Assembly: GCA_036346275.1 (NCBI GenBank)
Contig: CM070718.1
Location: forward strand, 52,394,188-52,458,187
DNA: 64,000 nt
Direction of reading: 5' to 3'
Origin: Otatea glauca
Taxonomy: Eukaryota; Streptophyta; Magnoliopsida; Poales; Poaceae
Shown here: piece after piece, positions 35,671 through 45,269 of the stretch
Position numbering within the stretch: the stretch's first letter is position 1
Layout of the letters: every line of letters begins with the position of its first letter
Notes under the pieces: generated by a model
The model's input: the letters and a program-made list of their open reading frames with translations, nothing else
Told to the model about the DNA's origin: nothing
The model's database searches: none
Program-made: the position numbers and the translations under genes

Positions 35671-36441
35671 TCAATCCAAAACATCCTTCACCTTCACAGG
35701 GTCTACTGCTACTCCTCCAGCAGAAATGACATGACCCAAGAAAGCAACTTCCTTCAACCAAAAATCACATTTACTGAACTTAGTATAAAGCTGATGCTCT
35801 CTCAGCTTTTCCAAAATTATCCTCAAATGATCCTCATACTCTTTCTCATTCTTGGAATAGATAAGAATGTCATTAATAAAAACGACAACAAACTTATCCA
35901 AAAAATCCATAAACACCTTATTCATCAAATTCATGAAATATGACGGTGCATTTGTTAATCCAAAGGACATCACTGTAAACTCGTACAATCCATAACAGGT
36001 AGTAAAGGCTGTTTCCGGAATATCTTCTTTTCTTATCTTGAGCTGATGATATCCCGATCTTAAGTCTATTTTTGAGAAAACCTGAGCTCCTTTCAACTGA
36101 TCAAATAGATCATCTATCCTTGGCAAAGGATACTTATTCTTTATTGTGACCTCATTCAGTGATCTGTAGTCTATGCACATTCTCAGACTGCCATCCTTCT
36201 TCTTAACGAAGATTACTGGTGAACCCCAAGGTGATGAACTTGGTCTTATAAATCCTTTCTCCTGCAGTTCTTCAATCTGTTTCTTCATCTCTTCTAATTC
36301 CTTAGCAGGTAACCGATAAGGCCTCTTCGAGATAGGAGATGTACCAGGTACAAGTTCAATCATAAACTCAATATCACGGTCTGGTGGCATACTAGGTAAA
36401 TCTTCTGCGAATACATCTGGGTATTCATTCACTATGGGCAC
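35671..36441 (-). pseudogene. Chromovirus reverse transcriptase with altered active site
   Basis: 256 residues: RMCIDYRSLNEVTIKNKYPL, FSKIDLRSGYHQLKI, and the palm motif at FINDILIYSK. The family has FIDD here. The first Asp is changed to Asn (AAT codon at 35872-35874), one base from GAT, which should abolish metal binding. It ends at TGA 35671-35673, where the family has a conserved Trp before KQPKS. Confidence 0.9.
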
Positions 36442-37021
36442 ATTTTCTGAAGATGTACCTTTTAGTCTGCCTCGGTACTACCCCCTTAGAGAAGAGATTA
36501 GACAGAACTCCACTCGAATTCCTCAGACTAGTAAGGAGATAGCTCTACTAGCACATCTATCCGACCCTTGTACTTGGTTAACCACCCATTCCAAGGATTA
36601 CTTCTATTCCTTAGTATCCAATAATATTAAGTTCGCTAGAACTTTGCCCTTTATAATTATATCTATTTTTGGACAAATAGCGCTTGTTCTTAGTTCTTTA
36701 CTGAGGATTGAACTAGTAGGGGATTTCTAAGTCGAATCAGATCCCATCCATGCTTTCTAACCAAATACTGATATGAATGAATGTGAAGCACCGAATCAAA
36801 CAATCTTGAGCGAGAACTGAATTGACGAAGAACATACCATACACCACATCAGGTGCGTCCTGAACTTCTTCAGCGGTGACGTGATTAACACGTCCTCTTC
36901 CGATGGTGCGAGAAGTACGCGGAGTCTGCGGCGTTCCTCTTCCTAGAGCTGGTGCCGGGCGCGAGCCGAGTAGATCCTGTGTTGAACCGAATCGGGTCAC
37001 AACTCGACGCTTCGGGGACAA
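36442..37021 (-). pseudogene. Chromovirus protease region, heavily decayed
   Basis: GRVNHVTAEEVQDAPDVVYG leads into the retropepsin domain, but the frame is lost at the active-site segment. The later LGM.WL-type motif is still visible near 36580 in other frames, with several stops. No intact protease can be made. Confidence 0.7.
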
Positions 37022-37132
37022 GCACTAGCGTAATGTCCCATCTCCCTGCAGCTTAAAGCATTGACTCGCAGCGATTGTTGCGTTGCTCTTCTGAACTTGA
37101 TTTCCTGTATTGTCAGCAGGGGCTTGAGTGAA

Positions 37133-38080
37133 CTAACGAGGAGTGGACATTGGGGTCCTGGAAGTATTGGTGGCTACCGCCTTTCTTTGGATCGAGGCCG
37201 GAAGAAACGGGTTTGGAGCTACCGCACCACGCTGCGTTTGAAACATCAACTTCCTCTTTCTTGATTCAGAGACGGACGCCGAGCATCCTCTTGGATCAAA
37301 GCCTTGTTCACCATGTCTTTGGAATGAAGGAAAGTCATTTGATACCAGCTGTACTTTGATATTGGGGTCAAGACCCTCCATGAAGCGCCAAATCTTAGCC
37401 TCATCCGAGGCAACATCTTCGGTAGCATAACGAGAAAGCTGGGTGAACCGATTCAGATATTCTGAGACTGAACGGTTTCCTTGTTGCAGCTTGTGAAACT
37501 CACGCCTCTTCATTTCCATAATCCCCTTGGGAATATGGGTTGCCCGAAAAGCTTCCACAAATTCATTCCAAGTGATGCTCTGGGCTTCCTCGTGGGCAAC
37601 GAGGTAATTTTCCCACCAACTTGCAGCGGTTCCTTTCAACTGATGAGAGGCATATAAGACACTCTCAAATCCATCACACTGGGCAAAGTAAAGCTTCTTT
37701 TCTACATCTTTTAACCAATCGTCAGCCTCCAAAGGGTCCACTGATCCTGCGAAAGTTGGTGGTTTGGTCCTCATGAATTCCCCGAACTTAGACTGGGGTG
37801 GCTGAGCTACGGCCTGAGCTAGGACTGCTTGAGGTGGATTCAACGCATTTTGCGCCAAAGCTTGCAGAATTTGCATTTGCATGGCCATCATCTGCTCCAT
37901 GCTTGGCGGCTGGTTCGGGGGTGGGGGTGGCACTTGGTTCACAGGCTTTGGAGGTGGCGGTACTTGGTTACCTTCCGAAATGTTGCTCCACAGAACTTCC
38001 TCTTGAATCTGCACTCTTCCACGACCACGATCATGGCCTCCTCTTCTTCCTCTCGCCACGACCTCCGCTGGGTTCTCCAT
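37133..38080 (-). pseudogene. Chromovirus gag
   Basis: I start at the ATG of MENPAEVVARGRRGG (38080); the frame is open upstream, but that part looks like leader. A Pro/Gln-rich N-terminus is followed by the gag capsid domain (KPPTFAGSVDPLEADDWL, AASWWENYLVA, RREFHKLQQGNRSVSEYLNRF). The frame shifts near 37310, so the C-terminal tail is not family-like. The CCHC zinc knuckle is visible only as a broken remnant near 37030-37065. Confidence 0.85.
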
Positions 38081-38603
38081 CTGAATCCAAGGACAGGAAA
38101 AAGCACGAGGAAAGAGGGAAAAGCAAAGATAAGAAAACAGGGGACTAAACAACATCCACCGAAACAACAACACAACAAAAGAAAGGAAACTCCAACTAAA
38201 ATCTTTATTTAAACCAGAATAGCTTTTAAAGAGAAAATGGTTGTATCACAAACGCATAAAAGCACGATACAATCCATCGCACAACTTATTCATCGTTCTA
38301 AATGTGAACAAAAGGAAGGGTGCTAAGCCAGACTAATTACTTCCCCCGCTCTCCTCAAAAACACAAGGGGAGGGATCCTCCAGCTGATGCGGCAAAGATG
38401 GTGTAAACTGACATCTACAAATTTTGAAACGGGACAAGGTCAGTAAACAAATTTCAAATGAAGGATGAGGTAAAGACCAGACGCTAAGACAGAAAAGGTA
38501 GAAGCAAAGGAACTTAGAAAAAAAAATTATAAGTATATTTTTATAAAAATATTAATCCTTAAGGCTTTGCCATTCTAACTAAGTTACGTCCTACAGTCGT
38601 CCA
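38081..38603 (-). other. Chromovirus 5' untranslated leader
   Basis: Lies between gag and the primer site. No ORF of its own is convincing. Confidence 0.6.
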
Positions 38604-38616
38604 GGCTCTGATACCA
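38604..38616 (-). other. Primer binding site of the chromovirus
   Basis: TGGTATCAGAGCC on the minus strand, complementary to the 3' end of initiator tRNA-Met, 4 bases from the 5' LTR. Confidence 0.9.
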
Positions 38617-38620
38617 CCTC

Positions 38621-41419
38621 TGTGAGACCCCAGATTTACCATCCGGAATCTCCTATGTATTTTTGTACTAGTCCCAGATCAGTTGCTAGTACACACAGTG
38701 AAGCAGTGATGATCATAACCAGAACAGAACGAAGAGAAAAAAATAGCATAAATATAAATTACCAGCCACATGGCTATTTATTACATCTCCTGGTCACATG
38801 ACCTGAGTTCTCAGCAGCGGAAACAAAAAAAACAACAAGATAAAACCCAAAAGACACCACAGGCGACGACTAGGAGCGCGCGCTTAGTTATCTTGGCGAT
38901 CGCCCACAAACTTCTCACCATAGAACTCATTGTCTTCGACCGCATCTTGGTAATTCTCTGATGACAAAATTTTGTATAGCATGTGAGTACAAACGTACTC
39001 CACAAGTCTGGGAAAATGCATCATGAAGGGCTTTCCAAGGAAGGCTTAATAGGGTTCTTTTGCACAAAGCCAGATTTAACAAAACATTATTAATAATAAT
39101 TTTCACAAAGCAGTTTTAACAATTATTTGTACAATTGAAAATTATTTCTAACTCTAGTGAAGGTTCCAACTACCAACACTAGTATACAGGCTTTAACCGC
39201 CCATTTTGAAAGATCTTGTTAAACCATCACATGACTCCATCTGTCATCATTCAAAACAGGTTCCATCTACCTGATTGGCTCAATCCGCCAAATAAACATT
39301 CGAGAGTTCTAACCACTCCCGAATCCCAAAGCATCAGTTATTTTGAAAACCAAAACCAAATCTACCAGTATGAAAGCATTCTTCGCTTTGCCTTTGACCG
39401 TAGGCACGGCTATTCGAATAGATTTACTCTGCAGAGGTGTACATCTTTACCCACAAGACATGATCATCTCTTTAATGCCGAGCGCTACGAACACACTTCC
39501 ATTGGTGTGCCGGTAGAGAGATCATGACAAGGCCTTTACAATGTATACGCCTAACCCGACCCACCCGCTGAGGTTTCACCGCTGTTAGGGTTCCATCCAC
39601 CCAGTACAGAAGCCCCCTCTTGCGTCGTGTGAGGGATACGACTTGCCTCCATCCGGCACCCATATTCCACCAACTGGCGAGTCTAAGTTAGGTTTCTACA
39701 AATTATCAGCCAGGTCGTACCCATTATAGACTTGTGGTTGCACGGTAATGCTTAGAATGGACAGTCATAAGCGTCGGTCCTTAAATTGATTAGGGCGGCT
39801 TTCACAAACCAGAACCAGTGCTCCATCCGCACCCGCCCGATAAACCATTTCGCCCCAATTTATTTTATTTTTATTCTACAATAACAGCAGCAATCACTTT
39901 GCTACAGTTTCGATAAAACACATTTCAACAACATTTTAGAATTTATCCCACCATAGGCATTTTGATCAACGTCAATCCTAAGCACACTCTATCGTATTTA
40001 AACAAGGTTAATCACATAATACATGATTTCATGATTAAATCTTAAGGTTACAAAGGCATGGTAATCAAACAAAGAAGGATGTTATTTCAAATGGGCATAA
40101 CTAACATTCTATACTTTAACATCATCGGTTTATGTAAATAGCCATGCAAGTTGCAAACTTTTTATAAAACAGTTATAAACAATGGGATCAACGTGCGTCA
40201 AAGAGACTTGCCTTCATCGACGAAGTGCGCTGCGCTGTTCTGAAGGTCTTCTCCTTCGTCGGCGACGACGACCGCTTATTCGACTACGCGCAAAACGGTG
40301 CACGAAATGAATAAAATAAAATAAATAAAAACTAAAAAATTATAATAAAAATACTGGCAGATAGAGGATGAATTTAGATGAATTTTGGAAGAAGAATGAG
40401 GTCAATTGGACTTAAGATGACAGAGATCGGAAATTTTGAATTCAAAATTTGACCTTTCGCTGGGCTTAGAGAAGAAATGGTTGCCGACAGAGCTCCTATG
40501 AGAATTTTGAAAATATGATTTTACCATATGAAAAGGGCACTCATAGGAAGCTCCAGTAAAAGTTTGAGGACAAATGGAGGTCGGGAGCAGCCGGGAGAGC
40601 TCACCGAAAGTTTGTCGGAGTTCGGAAAGAATGGCTTCCATAGGGAGATCTGGTGGATGGATTGGAACAACTCCAAGCTGAGGATGTGCAGAACGAGAAG
40701 GGGAACATGAGGTTCAATTTTAGGACAATCGGACCAGCGGATCGTCGGGAAACACTCGCCGAAATTTTTGCTTGAATAGTAACTAAGATCGCCGGAGTTA
40801 AATGAAGAAACATTGGACTCTAATTGTGGATCGGTCGGAATCAGAGCGATGTTGCATCAGAGCTTACTAAGCATCAGTGGCGACGGACGGAAGTCGAAGC
40901 GAAGCGGATTGAATGAACAGTAACCGCGAAAATAAATAAATACAGAAAACACTTAATTTTCCACTGAAAATTCGGATTAAATTCGGAAAAATAGCAATTA
41001 AATCATAATAAATTTGGGAATTTTTTTAGACAACCATTTTAGAAAATAAAGCACGAATAAATATTTTTTTGATAATATTATATTGTTATTTTTCTTACAG
41101 TAATTAATATAATGTTGAAAATTAAATAGGTTTGAGAAAAACAGAAAACTAGTTCTAAAAATTCTGGGGAAAATCTCAAAAATACTTTAGAATATTTGTA
41201 ACCTAATAAAATTAGTTTCAAAATTTTTAGAGAATTTTCGAATTGGATTTGAATTTTGGATTTCAGGATGAAATGAAATTTTCGGACGCGAATGGAATAA
41301 ATTCCATTTTTGGATGGAAAGGAATGCCAGGTTAACTAAAATTCCAAAGAAAACCCAAATCCTTGAATTAATTAATTTAAATTAATTTTTAACAAAAGAA
41401 CCGAAAATGGGATGTTACA
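38621..41419 (-). repeat. 5' LTR of the chromovirus (2799 bp)
   Basis: TGTGAGACCCC to GGGATGTTACA. It pairs with 11981-13756 plus 29410-30424. The mismatches appear somewhat more frequent than between the LTRs of the nested element, consistent with this being the older insertion. A 79-codon frame at 40402-40641 begins MEAILSELRQTFG and is shared with the other LTR; coding status is unknown. Confidence 0.93.
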
Positions 41420-41424
41420 TAAAT

Positions 41425-42119
41425 CCTAGCTTAGGAGTCCAAATATAGCAAACTATATATGTTCTGAAAACTAAACAATATTACCTACAATTTCCTAGTT
41501 GGCCACATTTTCAAATTAAATCATTTAACCTCTCGTTTATAGCCTCAAAAACCGACCTATTGTTTTACTGGACAACAAACCTCATAATTTCGTATATATT
41601 TTTATATAACTCCAAATATAGCAAACCATAGCATCTCTGAAATCTATGGACAATTACCTAGCTTTCTCTAGTTAAGGACATAATTTCATTCGGTCATTAT
41701 CTAGCTTTAATAAGTAGGTCAACATAACTGCACTTAAAATGACCGATTTCTGGACAACAAACTTCTACATGACATAACTTTCTAACCGCTTAACAAAATT
41801 TAATGTTCCTTGCTCTAATGAAACCTTAGATAATTACCTATTCTTTTCATAACTTGGTCAGGCCATAAAACGGTCCGTAGATACCCCAAAACTTGCCTCA
41901 AGATAGAGACAACTATTAATCAAATACCGATGGCTCCCAAACACCATCCCAGTGCTTTCCAACTTACCCATCTACCACTAATACGACCATAACATCGCTC
42001 TACTACAGCGCAAACATAACAAATAATAATCTAGGGTTTATACTTGCGCCTCAAAAATCCGCGAAAAACGTCGAAATCGGTGACCCTTTGTGATTCCCGC
42101 TCCTTGACGCTCCCTGAAA
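41425..42119. other. DNA between two LTR insertions, possible old LTR remnant
   Basis: AT-rich with no gene. It may continue the LTR-like fragment that ends at 11980, since the chromovirus sits between them and the sequence was once contiguous. This was not proven by alignment. Confidence 0.35.
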
Positions 42120-42124
42120 CTCTC

Positions 42125-43631
42125 TGTAACATCCCAAAAATTCTAAATAATAAAAATAGAAATATAAAAATTAGAAAATGTAATGGAATAGAATTTTTAA
42201 TTAGAATGTTAAGAATGAATTAAAATATTATCTTCTATTTCAATATCTTGAAATCCAACCCTAATAAAAGCATGAGTTGCAAAATAAAACTTCAAATCAA
42301 ACAAAATATGAAAATAAGTTGGAAATAAAAATTTACATTGAAATTCCAACTAATCTAAAATTTTATTGAATTTTGGTTCTTAAGAGAATCTTTAATTGTA
42401 TTAATTTCATTTTCTCTACAATACAAAACTTAAAGTACAAAAAGCAAATAAAGTTCAACATTAAAATATATTTATTGATGATTTTTATGGATTTTTCTGA
42501 ATTTATTATAATTTTATTGAATTTCCTTGATTTTTGTTTCAAAGGAAAAATCTTTTCATATAATCATAATAATAGATAAAGAAAAGAGTAAAAAGTTTAT
42601 AACAAAAAAATAAAAAAAAATATTTAAACATACAAAATTATTCATAAATTAATTTTGGCAGTTAAGGGTCATATGGAGATATTTTAGGAAGTTACATGTC
42701 ACATCAAAGCAATTAAGAGTGCAATTAATGAATTCTTGACTAGCAACAGTGAATTTATCAGATTTAAATAAACATAATGCTGCATTAATTCGACCTGAAT
42801 TTTTTTATATTATCTTCAATCTAGATCATCCTATTAACAGTAAAAATATCAGGAAATAATAATTATGTTTATTAATTTTAAAAATTTGAAAACTGAAAGG
42901 CTGAAAATCTGGTAGTTCCAATGTCAGAATTTTAGTAAATAAAATATAAATAATTTGAATCTTAAAATTTTAAATGAGACTAATACAGCTATATTTAACC
43001 TACACAAAAATTTTCAAAGATACTTCATAAGTTATGGACCCCAAATAAATTAAATACAAAAAACTGAAATCTGTGCACAGTGCACCGTTCGAATTTTTAT
43101 AAATTCTACAAGCATGAGATAATTATGAAAATTTAACAGTGCCCTATAACCTATATTTAGTACACGAAATAAATTCCTCATTAAATAAAAACCATTATTT
43201 CTATCTGGTTCACTGAATGCAAGTCAGTTCTGTTGGCAATAAGGAGGAGATGAGGTTTGTTTTGTGTCACTTCAATGAACAATGTCCGGGCCCACCCGTC
43301 ATCTAGCTTCTCCATAGCCTTGCTGTGCTATAAAAGCCAGTGAGCATGCCTCCCAGCCAGTTTCCCATTCACAGCCACAAATTTCATTTAAGCTAGCATG
43401 GAGTATCCTCAAGGACTATCGAATAGAAACCTCAAGTTGATTTCTTGGTTCCCCTACTGAATGGTTGCCACCGGCTATGCATGCCCGAGCTTCCTCCATG
43501 GCGCCATCTCTTGTTTTGTGAGCTTCCTCTCTGTGTTCTTCTTTTCCTGTATTCATTTCCCTCTCTAATGACTCACTAGTGCCTCTTAATTTCATGTCAT
43601 GTGAGGCCAACTAAGTATGTACTAAGTTAAG
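42125..43631 (+). repeat. Truncated LTR, 5' part only
   Basis: Covers the LTR start to about 300 bp past a TATA box (TATAAAAG, 43329-43336). It aligns loosely with 43632 to about 45000. Confidence 0.7.
43329..43336 (+). promoter_or_regulatory. TATA box of the truncated LTR
   Basis: TATAAAAG in GTGCTATAAAAGCCAG, about 1.2 kb from the LTR start. Confidence 0.55.
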
Positions 43632-44763
43632 TGTAACTTCCCAAAAAATGAGTAATAATAATAAATTAAATAATATATTTGAATAAGTTTTAATTTGTAT
43701 TTCCCTGGGTTTTTCTGAATTTTCTATGAGTTTTCTTGACTTCTTTTGATTATTGCTTAAAAGGAAAATTCCTTTTTCTAAACAATCAACCATTACTTAA
43801 GTAATAAGAAAAGATTTGTAAAACACAAAAATAATAAAAATTGATGTAAAAATTCATGGAGCTATTCAGAACACAAAATATAATTTTAAAGTCATGAAAA
43901 AATATTAAATGATGAAAAGAAAGGTAATTTAATGAAGCAAGACTAGTAATAGTCAAAATGTCAGAACTTAAATGTTCATAATTTCGGTGTGAAAATATTT
44001 ATATTATCTTCTCCCTAGATATATTCATCTTCAGTAAAAATATTAGGAGATAATATTTAGGTTTGATATTTATAAAAATTCAAAAACAGAATTGCTGAAA
44101 ATATAAGAATCAGATTGTCAGAATTTTTATAAATAAAATATAAAATATATTAAATAAAAAAATTTACTGAAGATTTATATGGACAAGATAAACTCATATA
44201 AAAATTTAAAAAAGTTTTGACAAGATATAAACTTCCATAAAATTCAAAACCAGAAAACACAATTTTGTGCACAGTGGCTTGTCAGAATTTCTATAAATTA
44301 TACATAAGTCTAATAGGTCTGAAATTTTTATGGTAGATTCTAAACTAGCTCTAGTATACTCATTAAATTTATAATTAATTTTTTTGACAATATAGGTAAC
44401 TGATTAAATGAACTAACCGAGTTTTGTTCGCTGAAATCGCTTGAAGTCCACCGATTCCCTCGCAGACATGTGGGTCCCAAACTACTGTGCGGCCCACTTG
44501 CCAGCCACCAGCGCTACTCGTCTTCTTCCTCTAGGCGCTGGTGTCCCTGAGCAGCTCTCTCTCCCGTCGCTCTCGCGCCCACTACAGCTCGCGTCAGCTC
44601 TTGCAACTTGCGTCGCCCGGCCAGTGCCTGACCGCCACCTCGCTGCCACGCGGTGCCCTTCGCCGTGTTTCTGGAAAGCCAGCCATCTTCTCTCCTATGA
44701 CGAGCCGCAAGAACCCGGCGAGTTCTTACCCAGCGCAGGCCCTATCTATGTCATCGCCTCGGC

Positions 44764-44771
44764 TATAAAAG
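44764..44771 (+). promoter_or_regulatory. TATA box of the complete LTR copy
   Basis: TATAAAAG in CTCGGCTATAAAAGCC, matching the box in the 5.3-kb LTR family. Confidence 0.6.
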
Positions 44772-45095
44772 CCACCCCCGAGTTTGCATAGAGCCGCGCA
44801 TCATTTCCCCTTCCTTTCTTCTCTAGTTTCTCCAGCCGAAACTCCCCAATTTCTATCCAAACCACCATTGCCACAAAACCTTGAGCTCGGTTAATTACCA
44901 ATTGAAGCCAGCTCAATGACTCATTTCACAATTCCTTCAAGCCATAGCATTACCAAGCTATAAGGACCAATAGCCCTCAACAAAATTCAGGGATTGTCAA
45001 CCAAAAGCTCGCCGCCACCATAGAAGCCTCTTCCCCAAAACCGGCGCACGGTGGTAGCCCAGATCAAGCCTCCACCGACGCTAAAGGCCGGTAAA

Positions 45096-45269
45096 ATGGA
45101 ACCTCTGGCATCCCTTGATGCTTATTTTGCTACCGATTCGAACCGAGACTCATCTGTTATCTTCTCCGACGAGCCTCCTTTCCCGCCGCCGCCTCCTCTC
45201 GGTGCCAGTTCGCCTCAGTCCACCTCCACCCGAATCGGCACCTCCCCCGGATGCACCTCACCTCCCTGA
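45096..45269 (+). CDS. LTR leader ORF, 57 codons (second family)
   Basis: ATG in the same GGTAAAATGGAA context as the ORFs at 17633 and 27976, and 332 bp past the TATA box (315 there). From this ATG for more than 100 bp the two families align without gaps at the DNA level and keep the same frame. Shared residues include an initial ME, TDS, and EP followed by a proline run, then a GC pair. This copy stops earlier, at TGA 45267-45269. No known domain. It may be a real small protein of the element, a leader peptide, or noncoding conserved leader sequence. Confidence 0.4.
   Translation: MEPLASLDAYFATDSNRDSSVIFSDEPPFPPPPPLGASSPQSTSTRIGTSPGCTSPP

Larger units (their letters stand above)
11981..41419 (-). 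mobile_element. Tekay-like Ty3/Gypsy chromovirus with two nested insertions
   Basis: Termini TGTGGGACCCC and GGGATGTTACA, with a perfect TAAAT duplication at 11976-11980 and 41420-41424. The element is on the minus strand: PBS TGGTATCAGAGCC at 38604-38616, polypurine tract at 30425-30440, gag, degenerate protease, RT, RNase H, integrase and chromodomain between them. Removing the 13757-29404 insertion leaves about 13.8 kb, and also removing the 32278-35369 solo LTR leaves about 10.7 kb. pol is broken by stops, frameshifts and the solo LTR, and RT has a catalytic substitution. The chromodomain and Met-type primer site place it with the Tekay/Del chromoviruses. Confidence 0.93.

Noticed and set aside
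36434..36730. A 98-codon plus-strand frame that looked like inserted organelle DNA.
   Set aside because: On the minus strand the same DNA still shows the eroded protease region of the chromovirus (LGM.WL-type motif near 36580) at the right place between gag and RT, so the plus frame is chance.
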